From the NCBI RefSeq assembly GCF_003096655.1, contig NZ_QEKQ01000006.1:186001-250000 (forward strand): a stretch of 64,000 nt of DNA, written 5' to 3'. Below, one piece after another: positions 35,963 to 48,538 of the stretch. The position numbers and the translations under genes were made by a program. Positions within the stretch are counted from its first letter, which is position 1, and every line of letters starts with the position of its first letter. Below the pieces are notes generated by a model, which saw nothing but the letters and a program-made list of their open reading frames with translations, had not been told where the DNA came from and searched no databases. Source of the stretch: Tamilnaduibacter salinus (lineage in GTDB: Bacteria > Pseudomonadota > Gammaproteobacteria > Pseudomonadales > Oleiphilaceae).

Positions 35963-37903
35963 TCAGTGGTCGCCCACCGGACCGCCGATACCTTCTCCGG
36001 GCTGACGACCGGCGTCGCGATCGTCCGCAGCGGCCGTCCCATCGCTGGTGTTGCCACCGTCGTCCGGACCATTCCAGCCCTGCGGCGGTCTCGGCACCTT
36101 GCCTTCCATGATGTCATCGATCTGGAAGCGATCAATGGTTTCGTACCGCATCAGGGCATCGGCCATCAGATCGAGCTTGTCGCGGTTTTCGATGAGCAGG
36201 CGACGGGCCGTCTCGTAGCACTCATCGATGATGTTCCGTACTTCCTCGTCGATGCGCTGGGCCGTCTCCGGGGAGTGCCCCGTTTGGCTGCTTTGCCCCG
36301 CCGAGTAGCCGACGAACGGCTCCTCGTTGTCGGAGTCGTACTGCAGCGGCCCCAGCTTCTCGGACAGCCCCCACTTGGTGACCATGTTACGGGCCAGCTC
36401 CGTCGCGCGTTTAATGTCGTTGGAGGCACCGGTCGTCACGCCATCCGCACCCAGCGTCAGTTCCTCGGCGATCCGACCGCCGAACAGACTGCAAATCTGG
36501 CTGATAATGGCCCGGCGGCTGTGGCTGTACTTGTCTTCCTCGGGGAGGAACATCGTCACACCCAGCGCCCGACCGCGCGGAATGATGGTGACCTTGTAGA
36601 CCGGATCATGCTCGGGCACCAGGCGCCCGATGATCGCGTGACCGGACTCGTGGTTCGCCGTGTTCAGCTTCTCTTTCTCGTTCATGACCATGGATTTGCG
36701 CTCAGCGCCCATCATGATCTTGTCCTTGGCGAGCTCAAGCTCTTCCATGGACACGAGCCGCTGGTTCCGACGCGCCGCGAACAGCGCCGCCTCGTTCACC
36801 AGGTTCGACAGGTCAGCGCCGGAAAAACCAGGCGTGCCACGGGCGACCAGCTTCGGGTCCACGTCATCGGCCATCGGCACCTTCTTGAGGTGCACCTTGA
36901 GAATCTGCTCGCGGCCCAGGATGTCCGGCAGGTTCACCACGACTTGGCGATCGAAGCGTCCGGGACGCAGCAGCGCCGGGTCCAGCACGTCCGGCCGGTT
37001 GGTGGCGGCGATGACGATGACGCCCTCGTTGCCCTCAAAACCGTCCATCTCGACCAGCAACTGGTTCAGCGTCTGCTCACGCTCGTCGTGGCCACCGCCC
37101 ATACCAGCGCCACGATGGCGACCGACCGCATCGATCTCATCAATGAAGATGATGCAGGGGCTCTGCTTCTTGGCCTGCTCGAACATGTCGCGAACGCGGG
37201 ACGCGCCCACGCCGACGAACATCTCAACGAAATCGGAGCCGGAGATGGAGAAGAACGGGACCTTCGCCTCGCCAGCAATCGCTTTGGCGAGTAGCGTCTT
37301 ACCAGTACCCGGCGGCCCCACCATCAGGACGCCCTTGGGAATCTGGCCACCGAGTCGCTGGAACTTGCTGGGGTCCTTCAGGAAGTCCACCAGTTCCTTC
37401 ACGTCTTCTTTGGCTTCGTCGCAGCCGGCAACGTCACCAAACACCGTTTTGATCTGGTCCTCGCTCATCAGGCGGGCCTTGCTCTTGCCGAACGACATGG
37501 GGCCTTTGCCGCCACCGCCGCCCTGCATCTGGCGCATGAAGAACACGAACAGCGCGATGATGATAAGGATTGGGAAGGACGCGACCAGCAACTGAGTCCA
37601 GATGCTTTGCCGGTCCGGCTTTTTGCCCACGATCTGTACGTTGTTGGCGAGCAGGTCGTCCATCAACTTGGTGTCGGGCACCGGCGGACGCACCGTCTGG
37701 AAGCGCGAGCCGTTCTCACGCACGCCCTGAATTTCCAGCCCGTCGATTGTGACCTCGCGGACCTGTTCCTGCTGCACCATTTGTACAAACTGGGAATAAT
37801 TGACTTCCTGCGCTCCCGTGGTCGGGGAGAAGTTCTGAAAAACCATCAGCAGGACGGCTGCAATAATCAGCCAGAGAACCAGATTCTTTGCCATATCGCT
37901 CAA
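35963..37903 (-). CDS. ftsH: ATP-dependent zinc metalloprotease FtsH
   Basis: 646 aa. Two membrane segments (about 7-26 and 102-121) flank a periplasmic domain. AAA+ with Walker A GPPGTGKT (Lys202), Walker [11 protein letters not shown] and second region [19 protein letters not shown]. The zinc site is HESGH (His418, Glu419, His422). It degrades misfolded membrane proteins and regulators such as LpxC. TTG at 37901-37903 is taken as start because AGGTGAT lies at good spacing; an ATG at 37892-37894 (MAKNLVLW) is the alternative. It follows rlmE. Confidence 0.97.
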   Translation of the reverse strand: MSDMAKNLVLWLIIAAVLLMVFQNFSPTTGAQEVNYSQFVQMVQQEQVREVTIDGLEIQGVRENGSRFQTVRPPVPDTKLMDDLLANNVQIVGKKPDRQSIWTQLLVASFPILIIIALFVFFMRQMQGGGGGKGPMSFGKSKARLMSEDQIKTVFGDVAGCDEAKEDVKELVDFLKDPSKFQRLGGQIPKGVLMVGPPGTGKTLLAKAIAGEAKVPFFSISGSDFVEMFVGVGASRVRDMFEQAKKQSPCIIFIDEIDAVGRHRGAGMGGGHDEREQTLNQLLVEMDGFEGNEGVIVIAATNRPDVLDPALLRPGRFDRQVVVNLPDILGREQILKVHLKKVPMADDVDPKLVARGTPGFSGADLSNLVNEAALFAARRNQRLVSMEELELAKDKIMMGAERKSMVMNEKEKLNTANHESGHAIIGRLVPEHDPVYKVTIIPRGRALGVTMFLPEEDKYSHSRRAIISQICSLFGGRIAEELTLGADGVTTGASNDIKRATELARNMVTKWGLSEKLGPLQYDSDNEEPFVGYSAGQSSQTGHSPETAQRIDEEVRNIIDECYETARRLLIENRDKLDLMADALMRYETIDRFQIDDIMEGKVPRPPQGWNGPDDGGNTSDGTAAADDRDAGRQPGEGIGGPVGDH

Positions 37904-37925
37904 GGATCATCACCTGTGAATGAGA

Positions 37926-37983
37926 GGGTGGTATACGCCACCCAGTCGCGACAGGGCCCTTCGAAAAGGGTTGGACTGTCGCG
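37926..37983 (-). other. Stem-loops between rlmE and ftsH
   Basis: CGCGACAG/CTGTCGCG (37947-37983) with an inner CCCTT-CGAA-AAGGG stem, and GGGTGG-TATACG-CCACCC at 37926-37943 just before the ftsH ribosome binding site. Neither has a T run on the minus strand. They may tune ftsH translation or stabilise the message. Confidence 0.4.
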
Positions 37984-38072
37984 CTATCGTCAACCTTACC
38001 CTAATTGTACGCCCATCAACCAGCGTTGGCCCACCATGGTCGACCGACCTTCGGATGAACGTCCGGCAAGAA

Positions 38073-38693
38073 TTACCCCCGAAAGCCCCGGCAAACCTGG
38101 TAGACCTCACGCGATCGGGCCCGCGAGGCGTCCGGCTTGCGGCTGACCACCTTGTCGAACTGCTGCTTCATATCCCGGAGCAGTTCATCGAACCCTTCAC
38201 CCTGGAACACTTTGGTGACGAATACGCCACCCGGGCGGAGCACTTGTTGGGCGGTATCCAGCGCCAACTCGACAAGGTACATGGCGTTGGGGATATCCAC
38301 CGCTGCCATACCACTCATATTGGGGGCCATATCGGAAATTACAACGTCCGCCGGCTGATCACCGAGCGAGGCCAACACGTCATCGAGCACCGATTGTTCG
38401 GTGAAATCGCCCTGAACGAAATCGACACCCGGCAATGGGTCCATGGCGAGAATGTCGCTCGCCACTACACGTCCCTTATGACCAATGCGCTCCATGGCGA
38501 CCTGGGACCAGCCACCCGGCGCCGCCCCCAGATCGACGACCAGCTGACCGCCCCGAAAAAAGCGGTCCCGATCATCCAGCTCCTTGAGCTTGAAACTGGC
38601 ACGGGAGCGATACCCCTCAGCACGGGACTGGCGCACGTAGGGGTCGTCATGATGTTCGCGAAGCCAGCGACGGCTGGAACCGGATTTGGCCAA
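38073..38693 (-). CDS. rlmE: 23S rRNA 2'-O-methyltransferase RlmE
   Basis: 206 aa (E. coli 209). SAM-binding [15 protein letters not shown], catalytic Lys and Asp within [10 protein letters not shown] and [11 protein letters not shown], and VTKVFQGEG. It methylates U2552. TTG start at 38691-38693 with GGAGGTG five bases upstream; the longer frame has no such site. It is divergent from yhbY and upstream of ftsH, as in E. coli. Confidence 0.95.
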   Translation of the reverse strand: MAKSGSSRRWLREHHDDPYVRQSRAEGYRSRASFKLKELDDRDRFFRGGQLVVDLGAAPGGWSQVAMERIGHKGRVVASDILAMDPLPGVDFVQGDFTEQSVLDDVLASLGDQPADVVISDMAPNMSGMAAVDIPNAMYLVELALDTAQQVLRPGGVFVTKVFQGEGFDELLRDMKQQFDKVVSRKPDASRARSREVYQVCRGFRG

Positions 38694-38823
38694 CGGACAC
38701 CTCCGAGTCTGGGCGTGCGGGCAGCCCATCGACGCCCGCTTCCCTGTTACAATGCGAGTTTACAGCAAACCGGAGCGTCACCCCGGGTCGCCCGACAAAT
38801 GACTGCGATTGAGAGACTGTATT

Positions 38824-39129
38824 ATGAGCCTGTCCCCCGAACAACGCCGGGAATACCGCGCCATTGCCCACCACCTGAAACCCGTCGTCATGGTGGGTGA
38901 CAAGGGCCTGTCGGAGGGCCTGCAGCAGGAACTGGAGCGGGCTCTGGATGACCATGAGTTGATCAAGGTCAAAGTGGCCAGCCCGGACCGGGACGAACGA
39001 CGGGCCGCGATTGACGCGATCTGCGAAGACACCGGCGCGGAACTGGTTCAGGTGATTGGCAAAGTGGCCGTGCTGCTGCGTCGCGCTGCCAAGCCCAACC
39101 CCAAGCTGTCCAACCTGACCCGCACCTGA
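38824..39129 (+). CDS. yhbY: CRM-domain RNA-binding protein YhbY
   Basis: 101 aa. The CRM fold motif VVMVGDKGLSEGLQQELERALDDHELIKVKV is intact, as is GKVAVLLRRA near the end. It binds pre-50S ribosomes. Divergent from rlmE, convergent with greA. A TACAAT box at 38748-38753 could be its -10, but no good -35 is seen. Confidence 0.93.
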   Translation: MSLSPEQRREYRAIAHHLKPVVMVGDKGLSEGLQQELERALDDHELIKVKVASPDRDERRAAIDAICEDTGAELVQVIGKVAVLLRRAAKPNPKLSNLTRT

Positions 39130-39219
39130 CAACAGATCCCGCCACAACGAAATGCGTCGCCGGACTCCCGCCCGGCGACGCGACTGGCTCTGCCACTGAA
39201 AGGCGCGTTATCAGCGCCT

Positions 39220-39699
39220 TCAGAGATGCTCCACCTGATCAATCTCGTACTCAACTGTGCCCGACGGCACTTTCACCTCAACCACCTCGCCTTCGCTTTT
39301 GCCAATCAGCGCACGGGCAATCGGTGACGTCACAGACAGGCGACCGGCTTTCACATCCGCCTCGTCCTCACCGCAGATCTGGTAACGGACTTCTTCGTCC
39401 GTGTCCGCGTTGATCAGAGTCACCGTCACGCCAAAGATGACCTTCCCGGTGTTGTTGATGCTGGTGATGTCGATCACCTGGGCGCCCGCAAGCTTGGATT
39501 CAATTTCCTGAATCCGCCCTTCAATGAAGCTCTGCTGCTCACGGGCTGCATGGTATTCGGCGTTTTCCTTCAGATCGCCATGCTCACGGGCCTCGGCGAT
39601 GGCTTCGATGACCCTCGGGCGTTCGACAGACTTGAGGTGCCGCAGCTCCTCACGGAGCTTGCTTTCGCCATTGACGGTCATGGGTACTCGGTCATTCAT
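39220..39699 (-). CDS. greA: Transcription elongation factor GreA
   Basis: 159 aa (E. coli 158). A coiled-coil N-terminal domain with acidic tip ([16 protein letters not shown]) and a C-terminal FKBP-like domain ([23 protein letters not shown]). It enters the polymerase channel and triggers cleavage of backtracked RNA. Start at 39697-39699 with AGGAAA upstream; it lies 5 bases after carB, so it is the last gene of the carAB-greA unit. Confidence 0.96.
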   Translation of the reverse strand: MNDRVPMTVNGESKLREELRHLKSVERPRVIEAIAEAREHGDLKENAEYHAAREQQSFIEGRIQEIESKLAGAQVIDITSINNTGKVIFGVTVTLINADTDEEVRYQICGEDEADVKAGRLSVTSPIARALIGKSEGEVVEVKVPSGTVEYEIDQVEHL

Positions 39700-39704
39700 G
39701 GCAA

Positions 39705-42700
39705 TCAATTTCCTGCATGCAGTTGCTGGAGCCGACGCACGGTCCGCTCCGGTCCGAATTTAATGGCACGGCAGAAGGCCTCGCCGCCCGCCAGCGTGGT
39801 GGTATAGGTCACCTTGTGCTGTAGCGCGGACTGGCGGATCTGGGCGGAATCAGCAATTGCCCGGCGCCCTTCCGTCGTGTTGATGATCAGTTGAATCTGG
39901 CCGTTCTTGATCGCATCAACGATGTGCGGTCGGCCTTCCCGGACCTTGTTGACCCGGTCCACCGAAATGCCGGCATCTTCGAGCGTCTGCGCAGTGCCGC
40001 CGGTGGCCACCAGCTCGAAACCGGCTTCCACCAGATCCCGCGCCAGCGTGATCGCTCGCGGCTTGTCGGCCTCCCGGACAGAGATAAACGCGGTGCCCTT
40101 GACCGGGAGCTGTTCGCCCGCTGCCAGCGCCGCCTTGGCAAAAGCCTCGTCAAAGCTGTCGCCGATGCCCATCACTTCACCGGTGGATTTCATTTCCGGA
40201 CCCAGGATCGGGTCTACCGCCGGGAACTTCGGGAACGGGAAGACGGACTCTTTTACCGAATAATAGTGTGGGGTCACCTCCTTCGTGAAGCCCTGCTCCT
40301 TGAGCGAGACGCCCGCCATGCAGCGCGCCGCCACTTTCGCCAGCGACACACCAATGGCCTTGGAGACGAAGGGCACGGTCCGTGACGCCCGCGGGTTTAC
40401 TTCGATCACATAGATCGTATCGTCCTGCCAGGCGAGCTGGACGTTCATCAGGCCGACCACCTCCAGCTCCAGCGCCATCCGGCGGACGGCCTCCCGCATT
40501 TCATCCTGCACCTCGGCCGGCAACGTGTACGGGGGCAATGAGCAGGCCGAATCACCGGAGTGAACGCCGGCCTGCTCAATGTGCTGCATGATGCCACCGA
40601 TCACGACATCGTTACCGTCACAGACCGCATCAATGTCCACCTCAATGGCGGCATTCAGGAAGTGGTCCAGCAACACGGGGCTGTCGTTGGAGACCAGCAC
40701 AGCCTCCCGCATATAGCGGACGAGTTCTTCCTCGTTGTAAACGATTTCCATGGCGCGACCACCCAGAACGTAGGACGGCCGGACGACCAGCGGATAACCG
40801 ATCCCGCGGGCCTCAACAATGCCCTCCTCGTGGCTGCGCACAGTGGCATTGGCCGGCTGACGCAGCCCCAGGCGACCGATCATCTCCTGAAAACGCTCGC
40901 GATCCTCGGCGCGGTCGATCGCGTCAGGGCTGGTACCAATAATGGGCACACCCGCTGCTTCCAGGCCACGGGACAGCTTGAGCGGGGTCTGACCACCGAA
41001 CTGGACGATCACACCGTCCGGTTTTTCGATGTACACGATCTCCAGCACGTCCTCGAGCGTAATCGGCTCGAAATACAACCGGTCTGAGGTGTCATAGTCC
41101 GTGGACACGGTTTCCGGGTTGCAGTTGATCATGATGGTCTCGTAGCCGTCTTCGCGCATGGCGAGGGAGGCGTGGACACAACAGTAATCGAACTCGATCC
41201 CCTGACCGATGCGGTTGGGGCCGCCACCGATCACCACAATCTTCTTGCGGTCCGACACATCGGCTTCGCATTCTTCCTCATAGGTCGAGTACATGTACGC
41301 GGTGGAAGAGGCGAACTCGGCGGCACAGGTGTCGACGCGCTTGAAGACCGGGCGCACGCCCAGGTCGTGACGACGCTTGCGCAGACTGGCCTCGGAAATG
41401 CCCAGCAGCTTCGCCATGCGCGCGTCGGAGAAGCCCTTGCGTTTGAGCCGATACAGCGCCGCCGCATCCAGATCCGCCTTGCCGGCAGACTGGAGCATGG
41501 CTTCTTCTTTGATCAGGTCTTCAATCTGCACCAGGTACCACGGGTCGATCCAGGTCTGACGGAACAGGTCATCGACCGTCATACCGGCGCGGAACGCATC
41601 CCCAAGGTACCAGATCCGGCGAGCGCCGGGCACATTCAACTCATGGGTCAGCAGATCCTGGTCGTCTTCGTTATCGGGGTCGATCAGCGCCTCAAAGCCT
41701 TCGGAGCCGATCTCAAGACCACGCAGCGCCTTCTGGAGTGACTCCTGAAAAGTCCGGCCAATCGCCATCACCTCGCCGACCGACTTCATCTGCGTCGTCA
41801 GACGAGCATCGGCCTGTGGGAACTTCTCGAAGGTGAACCGAGGAATCTTGGTAACCACGTAATCGATGCTCGGCTCAAACGACGCCGGAGTGACACCACC
41901 GGTGATCTCGTTCTGCAGCTCATCGAGCGTGTAACCGACGGCAAGCTTGGCCGCGACCTTGGCAATCGGGAAGCCGGTCGCCTTCGATGCCAGCGCAGAA
42001 GAGCGTGACACCCTCGGGTTCATTTCAATGACGACCATCCGACCGGTCGCCGGATTGATACCAAACTGGACGTTGGAGCCGCCGGTTTCCACGCCAATTT
42101 CGCGCAACACCGAAAGCGAGGCGTTGCGCATGACCTGATATTCCTTATCGGTCAGCGTCTGTGAGGGGGCCACCGTGATGGAATCGCCCGTGTGCACGCC
42201 CATCGGGTCGAAATTCTCAATGGCGCAGACGATGATGCAGTTGTCGTTCTTATCTCGAACGACCTCCATCTCGTATTCCTTCCATCCGATCAGCGACTCG
42301 TCGATCAGCAGCTCGTTGGTCGGCGACAGATCGAGCCCGCGCTGACAGATTTCCTCGAACTCATCGCGGTTATAGGCAATACCGCCGCCAGAGCCTCCCA
42401 TCGTGAACGACGGCCGGATGATGCAAGGGAAGCCGATGCTGTCCATCACCTGGAACGCTTCTTCCATCGAGTGCGCCAGTGACGCACGCGGGGTCTCCAG
42501 GTCGATGGCCTTCATGGCCTGGTCGAACCGGTCACGGTCTTCCGCTTTGTCGATCGTGTCGGCATTGGCGCCGATCATCTCAACACCATTCGCCTCAAGA
42601 ACGCCCTGTTTCTGCAGATCCAGTGCACAGTTCAGCGCGGTCTGCCCGCCCATGGTGGGAAGCAGGGCATCCGGCTGTTCCTTCTCGATGATCTTTTCAA

Positions 42701-42920
42701 CCGTTTTCCAGGTGATGGGTTCAATGTAAGTGGCATCCGCCATCGCCGGATCGGTCATGATCGTCGCCGGGTTGGAGTTCACCAGGATGACCCGGAACCC
42801 TTCTTCGGTCAGCGCCTTGCACGCCTGGGCACCGGAATAGTCGAATTCGCACGCCTGCCCGATCACAATGGGACCGGCTCCGAGAATCAGGATGCTCTGG
42901 ATGTCAGTACGTTTTGGCAT
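39705..42920 (-). CDS. carB: Carbamoyl-phosphate synthase, large subunit
   Basis: 1071 aa (E. coli 1073). Two homologous ATP-grasp halves (opening [30 protein letters not shown]; second half from about 555, [19 protein letters not shown]), an oligomerisation domain and a C-terminal MGS-like allosteric domain (about 935-1071). It makes carbamoyl phosphate from bicarbonate, ammonia and two ATP for pyrimidine and arginine synthesis. Works with CarA immediately upstream. Confidence 0.98.
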   Translation of the reverse strand: MPKRTDIQSILILGAGPIVIGQACEFDYSGAQACKALTEEGFRVILVNSNPATIMTDPAMADATYIEPITWKTVEKIIEKEQPDALLPTMGGQTALNCALDLQKQGVLEANGVEMIGANADTIDKAEDRDRFDQAMKAIDLETPRASLAHSMEEAFQVMDSIGFPCIIRPSFTMGGSGGGIAYNRDEFEEICQRGLDLSPTNELLIDESLIGWKEYEMEVVRDKNDNCIIVCAIENFDPMGVHTGDSITVAPSQTLTDKEYQVMRNASLSVLREIGVETGGSNVQFGINPATGRMVVIEMNPRVSRSSALASKATGFPIAKVAAKLAVGYTLDELQNEITGGVTPASFEPSIDYVVTKIPRFTFEKFPQADARLTTQMKSVGEVMAIGRTFQESLQKALRGLEIGSEGFEALIDPDNEDDQDLLTHELNVPGARRIWYLGDAFRAGMTVDDLFRQTWIDPWYLVQIEDLIKEEAMLQSAGKADLDAAALYRLKRKGFSDARMAKLLGISEASLRKRRHDLGVRPVFKRVDTCAAEFASSTAYMYSTYEEECEADVSDRKKIVVIGGGPNRIGQGIEFDYCCVHASLAMREDGYETIMINCNPETVSTDYDTSDRLYFEPITLEDVLEIVYIEKPDGVIVQFGGQTPLKLSRGLEAAGVPIIGTSPDAIDRAEDRERFQEMIGRLGLRQPANATVRSHEEGIVEARGIGYPLVVRPSYVLGGRAMEIVYNEEELVRYMREAVLVSNDSPVLLDHFLNAAIEVDIDAVCDGNDVVIGGIMQHIEQAGVHSGDSACSLPPYTLPAEVQDEMREAVRRMALELEVVGLMNVQLAWQDDTIYVIEVNPRASRTVPFVSKAIGVSLAKVAARCMAGVSLKEQGFTKEVTPHYYSVKESVFPFPKFPAVDPILGPEMKSTGEVMGIGDSFDEAFAKAALAAGEQLPVKGTAFISVREADKPRAITLARDLVEAGFELVATGGTAQTLEDAGISVDRVNKVREGRPHIVDAIKNGQIQLIINTTEGRRAIADSAQIRQSALQHKVTYTTTLAGGEAFCRAIKFGPERTVRRLQQLHAGN

Positions 42921-42991
42921 TTAATCGTTAACCTGTCAGCAGCGGTTTCAATCCTGGCGGGCGCCGCCCACCTCTCGGTCTCGGGCGATGA

Positions 42992-44140
42992 TCAGCCCGC
43001 GGCGCGGTTGCCTCCTGTTTCGTCCATCAGCCGGATGAACTGATCAAACAGAGGCGCCACGTCGTGGGGGCCGGGGCTGGCTTCCGGGTGCCCCTGGAAG
43101 CTGAAGGCGGGCCGGTCGGTCCGGCGAATACCCTGCAGCGTACCGTCGAACAGAGACTTATGGGTCGCTTCCAGGTTCGCCGGCAGTGTCGCCTCATCCA
43201 CGGCAAACCCGTGATTCTGGCTGGTAATCATCACACCACCAGTCGCCAGGTCCTGGACCGGATGGTTGGCACCATGGTGACCGTGACTCATTTTCAGACT
43301 CTTCGCGCCGCTGGCGAGTGCCAGCAACTGATGCCCCAGACAGATCCCGAACACCGGCACATCGGTTTCCAGCAGCTCCCGAATGGCTTCGATCGCGTAA
43401 TCGCAGGGTTCCGGATCCCCTGGCCCATTGGAGAGGAACACTCCGTCCGGCTGCATGGCTAACACATCGCTGGCAGGCGTGTCGGCGGGCACAACCGTCA
43501 CATCGCATCCGCGGGACGCCAACATTCGCAGAATGTTGAACTTGATGCCGTAGTCGTAGGCGACCACCCGATAGCGCGGGTTTGTCAGTTCGCCGTAGCC
43601 ACCGCCATGCAGTGACCAGACGGTCTGCGTCCACTGGTAACGCTCCTTGCTGCCCGTTTCCTTTGCCAGGTCCATCCCCTTCAGCCCGGGAAAGTCACGC
43701 GCCAGCGCCACAGCGCGCTCTTCAGTGGCGTTCTCGCCGGCCACGATCGCGCCATTCTGGGAGCCTGTGTTACGCAGCAAACGGGTGAGGCGGCGCGTAT
43801 CAATGCCAGCAATGCCAATACGATCATTGCCACGAAGGTACTCATCCAGGTTCTGCTGGCGACGCCAGCTGTTGGGTAGCAGGGGCAGGTCGCGAATGAT
43901 CAGGCCGGCGGCGTGAATCCGATCCGACTCCACGTCCTCGTCATTCACCCCGGTGTTTCCAATGTGCGGATAGGTCAGCGTCACCATCTGGCGGGCATAG
44001 GACGGGTCTGTGAGGATCTCCTGATAACCGCTCATCGCGGTATTGAAGACCACTTCCCCACTGGTCTCACCGTCGGCGCCGATGGAAAACCCTCTGAAAA
44101 CACTGCCATCTGCGAGCGCAAGGATTGCTGGTGAAGTCAA
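42992..44140 (-). CDS. carA: Carbamoyl-phosphate synthase, small (glutaminase) subunit
   Basis: 382 aa, the same as E. coli. The class I amidotransferase domain has the nucleophile in [15 protein letters not shown] and catalytic His in [13 protein letters not shown]. It supplies ammonia to CarB through a tunnel. GAGGAAA precedes the ATG. The 5' leader is about 160 bases and includes CTCGC-TTTTTT-GCGAG, whose meaning is unclear. Confidence 0.98.
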   Translation of the reverse strand: MTSPAILALADGSVFRGFSIGADGETSGEVVFNTAMSGYQEILTDPSYARQMVTLTYPHIGNTGVNDEDVESDRIHAAGLIIRDLPLLPNSWRRQQNLDEYLRGNDRIGIAGIDTRRLTRLLRNTGSQNGAIVAGENATEERAVALARDFPGLKGMDLAKETGSKERYQWTQTVWSLHGGGYGELTNPRYRVVAYDYGIKFNILRMLASRGCDVTVVPADTPASDVLAMQPDGVFLSNGPGDPEPCDYAIEAIRELLETDVPVFGICLGHQLLALASGAKSLKMSHGHHGANHPVQDLATGGVMITSQNHGFAVDEATLPANLEATHKSLFDGTLQGIRRTDRPAFSFQGHPEASPGPHDVAPLFDQFIRLMDETGGNRAAG

Positions 44141-44310
44141 TGCCGTTTCCTCTTCCTACCGTCTGGGCGAAGCGCGGGGCCGGGACCGGCGCCCGCCGCG
44201 AGACACACCTCTCCGACGTCCGCTCGCAAAAAAGCGAGACAGAGCTTGAACTCCATCCCGCTTTGAGGATCGGGCAGGGAACGCCGGTGTGGGTGCGGTC
44301 AAACTGCGGT

Positions 44311-44339
44311 ATTGTAAAAAATACCGGGCTCAGTGTCCA
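44311..44339 (-). promoter_or_regulatory. Strong sigma-70 promoter of carA
   Basis: On the minus strand TGGACA (44334-44339), a 17-base spacer and TACAAT (44311-44316); each box matches 5 of 6. It starts 10 bases after the dapB stop. The region is also a small palindrome CGGTATT-(6)-AATACCG overlapping the -10 box, which might serve as an operator. Confidence 0.72.
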
Positions 44340-44348
44340 CGCGACGTC

Positions 44349-45161
<813 letters not shown>

Positions 45162-46298
45162 CTAGAATTTCATCTCATCAAAGAAGCTTTTTACGCCCTC
45201 AAACCAGGAGGTCTTGCGCGGAGCGTGACTCGAGCCATTCTCGCCTTTCAGGGTCTGCTGGAACTCCTCCATCAACTCTTTCTGGCGCTTGGTCAGCTTG
45301 ACCGGCGTTTCCACGATCACCCGGCACAGCAGATCCCCGGCAGGACCACCACGGACCGGCGTCACGCCTTTATTGCGCAGACGGAACAGCTTACCGGTCT
45401 GCGTCTCCGGCGGAATCTTGAGCTTCACGCGGCCATCCAGCGTCGGCACTTCCAGCTCGCCACCCAGGGCGGCATCGACGATACTGATCGGTACTTCGCA
45501 ATACAGATGACGGCCATCACGGGTAAAGATCCGGTGTTCCCGGACGGCCACCTCCACATAGAGGTCCCCCGGCGGTCCACCATCGAGACCCATCTCGCCT
45601 TCGCCATTCAGGCGGATACGGTCACCAGTGTCCACGCCCGGCGGCACTTTCACGGAAAGCGTCTTGGTCTCCTCAATCCGTCCGGCACCACCGCAGTCCT
45701 TGCAGGGATTCTTGATGACCTTACCGGAACCACGACAGTTCGGGCAGGCCTGCTGGACGGCGAAGAAACCCTGCTGCATGCGCACCTGACCCATACCACG
45801 ACAGGTCCCGCAGGTCTCCGCAGTACTGCCCTTTTCCGCACCGGACCCATCACACCGACCGCATTCCGTATGGCCCGGGATTTCAATCTCGACGGTTTTG
45901 CCTTTGACGGCGTCTTCCAGGTCCAGATCGAGCGTATACCGAAGGTCCGCCCCTCGATTACTGCGACCACGCCCGCCGCCGAAAATATCGCCGAAGACAT
46001 CCCCGAAGATATCGGAGAACGACGCACCACCGCCTCCGAATCCACCAAAGCCGCCGGCGCCACCCGCCTGGCCGTCCACGCCGGCGTGACCGAACTGATC
46101 ATACGCGGCGCGTTTTTCACCATCGGCAAGCACCTCGTAGGCTTCGCTCGCTTCCTTGAAGCGCGCTTCCGCGTCTTGGTCGTCCGGATTGCGGTCGGGG
46201 TGGTACTTCATCGCAAGCTTGCGATACGCCTTCTTGATTTCCTTTTCGTCCGCATCCCGGGACACGCCGAGGATTTCGTAATAATCGCGCTTGGCCAT
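45162..46298 (-). CDS. dnaJ: Chaperone protein DnaJ
   Basis: 378 aa. J domain (1-70) with HPD in YHPDRNPDD, a Gly/Phe-rich linker ([13 protein letters not shown]), four CxxCxGxG zinc repeats (about 145-210) and the C-terminal substrate-binding domains. It stimulates DnaK ATPase and delivers clients. It follows dnaK, separated by 196 bases that include a strong stem-loop. Confidence 0.98.
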   Translation of the reverse strand: MAKRDYYEILGVSRDADEKEIKKAYRKLAMKYHPDRNPDDQDAEARFKEASEAYEVLADGEKRAAYDQFGHAGVDGQAGGAGGFGGFGGGGASFSDIFGDVFGDIFGGGRGRSNRGADLRYTLDLDLEDAVKGKTVEIEIPGHTECGRCDGSGAEKGSTAETCGTCRGMGQVRMQQGFFAVQQACPNCRGSGKVIKNPCKDCGGAGRIEETKTLSVKVPPGVDTGDRIRLNGEGEMGLDGGPPGDLYVEVAVREHRIFTRDGRHLYCEVPISIVDAALGGELEVPTLDGRVKLKIPPETQTGKLFRLRNKGVTPVRGGPAGDLLCRVIVETPVKLTKRQKELMEEFQQTLKGENGSSHAPRKTSWFEGVKSFFDEMKF

Positions 46299-46443
46299 TG
46301 TCTGACACCTGTTTTCGACTGAAGGGCGGACCGACGACGCAAGGACCTCGCGCCAGTCACTGACCCGCCAGCCTGTGACTTCTCGCTGACATCACCCGAC
46401 GGTCAGCACCGGGCATTGTCAGAAACGGTTTTCTCAAACGAGC

Positions 46444-46473
46444 GGAACGCGGGGAGCGAACTCCCCGCGTTCC
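46444..46473 (-). other. Perfect 13-base-pair stem between dnaK and dnaJ
   Basis: GGAACGCGGGGAG-CGAA-CTCCCCGCGTTCC, 21 bases after the dnaK stop. No T run follows on the minus strand. Probably a processing or stabilising hairpin that makes dnaK message outnumber dnaJ message. Confidence 0.65.
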
Positions 46474-46494
46474 GAGCGGCGATCAACGACGGGC

Positions 46495-48420
46495 TCAGCC
46501 CTTCTTATCGTCGTCTTTGACTTCCTCGAATTCCGCATCGACCGCGTCATCACCGCTCTGACCGGCGTCGGCCTGGGCCTCTGCCTGACCTTCTTGACCG
46601 CCCTGGTCGGCGTACATCTTCTGCGCCAGCTCGGAGGACACTTCTGTCAGCTTCTGAGTCTTGGCTTCGATGTCGTCCTTGTCGTCACCCTTGAGCGCCT
46701 CTTCCAGATCGCTGATCGCGGACTGGATGGACTCTTTCTCGTCATCGCTGACCTTGTCACCGGCATCTTCCAGCGTCTTGCGCACGGTGTGGACCATGGC
46801 GTCGCCCTGGTTCCGGGCCTGGACCAGCTCTTCGAACTTGCGGTCCTCTTCCTCGTTGGCTTCGGCGTCCTGAACCATCTGGTCGATCTCGTCATCACTA
46901 AGACCAGAAGATGCCTTAATGACGATCGACTGCTCTTTGCCAGTCGCCTTGTCTTTCGCGGAGACGTTCAGAATGCCGTTGGCATCGATGTCAAACGTCA
47001 CCTCGATCTGCGGGGTGCCGCGTGGTGCCGGCGGGATGTCCGCCAGATCGAACCGGCCCAGAGACTTGTTCTGGGTCGCCTGCTTGCGCTCACCCTGGAC
47101 GACGTGAATGGTCACGGCAGTCTGGTTGTCTTCAGCCGTCGAGAACGTCTGCGACTTCTTCGTCGGAATGGTCGTGTTCTTCTCGATCAGCGGCGTCGCC
47201 ACACCGCCCATGGTTTCGATACCGAGCGTCAGCGGCGTGACGTCCAGCAGCAGCACGTCTTTCACGTCGCCCTGCAGAACCGCCGCCTGAATCGCCGCGC
47301 CCATCGCAACGGCTTCGTCCGGGTTCACGTCCTTGCGGGTTTCCTTGCCGAAGAAGTCCTGCACTTTCTGCTGAACCAGCGGCATCCGGGTCTGACCGCC
47401 AACAAGGATCACTTCCTCCACTTCGCTGGCATCCACGCCAGCGTCATCAAGAGCGGTCTTGCACGGCTCAAGACTGCGCGTCACCAGCTCTTCGACCAGC
47501 GCCTCGAGCTTCGCCCGGGTCACCTTGACGTTCATGTGCTTGGGACCAGCCTGATCCGCCGTGATATACGGCAGGTTGACGTCGGTCTGCTGGGCGCTGG
47601 AGAGCTCGATCTTGGCTTTCTCGGCGGCTTCCTTCAGACGCTGCATGGCGAGTGAGTCACCGCGCAGATCGATGCCCTGGTCCTTCTTGAACTCATCGGC
47701 GAGGTACTCGATCAGCCTCATGTCGAAGTCCTCACCGCCCAGGAAGGTGTCACCGTTGGTCGCCATCACCTCAAACTGGTGCTCACCGTCCACATCGGCA
47801 ATCTCGATAATGGAGATATCGAACGTGCCACCGCCCAGGTCGTACACAGCGACCTTCCGGTCACCGCTCTTGCGGTCCAGACCATAGGCCAGCGCCGCCG
47901 CGGTCGGCTCGTTGATAATCCGCTTCACTTCCAGGCCAGCGATCTTGCCGGCGTCTTTCGTCGCCTGACGCTGGCTATCATTGAAGTAGGCCGGAACGGT
48001 GATCACCGCCTCGGTCACTTCCTCGCCAAGATAATCCTCGGCGGTTTTCTTCATCTTCTTCAGCACTTCCGCAGACACCTGCGGCGGCGCCATTTTCTTG
48101 CCCTTGGCTTCGACCCAGGCGTCGCCGTTGTCCGCCTTGGTGATTGTGTAGGGCACCATCTCCACGTCTTTCTGCACAACCTTGTCGTCAAAGCGACGGC
48201 CGATCAGACGCTTGATGGCGTACAGCGTGTTGGTCGGGTTGGTCACCGCCTGCCGCTTGGCCGCCTGACCCACCAATGTTTCGCCGTCTTCGGTATAACC
48301 GATGATGGACGGTGTGGTGCGGTCGCCCTCGGCGTTCTCGATCACTTTGACCTTGTCACCATCCATGATGGCCACACAGGAGTTGGTCGTCCCCAGGTCG
48401 ATACCGATTACTTTACCCAT
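46495..48420 (-). CDS. dnaK: Chaperone protein DnaK (Hsp70)
   Basis: 641 aa. ATPase domain ([32 protein letters not shown]), substrate-binding domain and helical lid, ending in an acidic tail ([17 protein letters not shown]). It binds exposed hydrophobic segments and refolds proteins with DnaJ and GrpE. Order grpE-dnaK-dnaJ is the common proteobacterial heat-shock cluster. Confidence 0.99.
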   Translation of the reverse strand: MGKVIGIDLGTTNSCVAIMDGDKVKVIENAEGDRTTPSIIGYTEDGETLVGQAAKRQAVTNPTNTLYAIKRLIGRRFDDKVVQKDVEMVPYTITKADNGDAWVEAKGKKMAPPQVSAEVLKKMKKTAEDYLGEEVTEAVITVPAYFNDSQRQATKDAGKIAGLEVKRIINEPTAAALAYGLDRKSGDRKVAVYDLGGGTFDISIIEIADVDGEHQFEVMATNGDTFLGGEDFDMRLIEYLADEFKKDQGIDLRGDSLAMQRLKEAAEKAKIELSSAQQTDVNLPYITADQAGPKHMNVKVTRAKLEALVEELVTRSLEPCKTALDDAGVDASEVEEVILVGGQTRMPLVQQKVQDFFGKETRKDVNPDEAVAMGAAIQAAVLQGDVKDVLLLDVTPLTLGIETMGGVATPLIEKNTTIPTKKSQTFSTAEDNQTAVTIHVVQGERKQATQNKSLGRFDLADIPPAPRGTPQIEVTFDIDANGILNVSAKDKATGKEQSIVIKASSGLSDDEIDQMVQDAEANEEEDRKFEELVQARNQGDAMVHTVRKTLEDAGDKVSDDEKESIQSAISDLEEALKGDDKDDIEAKTQKLTEVSSELAQKMYADQGGQEGQAEAQADAGQSGDDAVDAEFEEVKDDDKKG

Positions 48421-48510
48421 GTCACTTCACTCCAGTTCTTTATCAATCCGCTCGGTCAAATTCTTTGCGCCAGCCACCGAAATGTATGTGCTGACGGCCT
48501 TTACCTGCCT

Positions 48511-48538
48511 ATATTGGCCTGAGCTTTCGTTTTTCAAG
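48511..48538 (-). promoter_or_regulatory. Candidate sigma-32 promoter of dnaK
   Basis: On the minus strand CTTGAAA (48532-48538), 13 bases, then GCCAATAT (48511-48518), matching the CCCCATnT consensus in 6 of 8. The -35 box includes the grpE stop codon. dnaK could thus be made both from here and by read-through from grpE. Confidence 0.55.
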
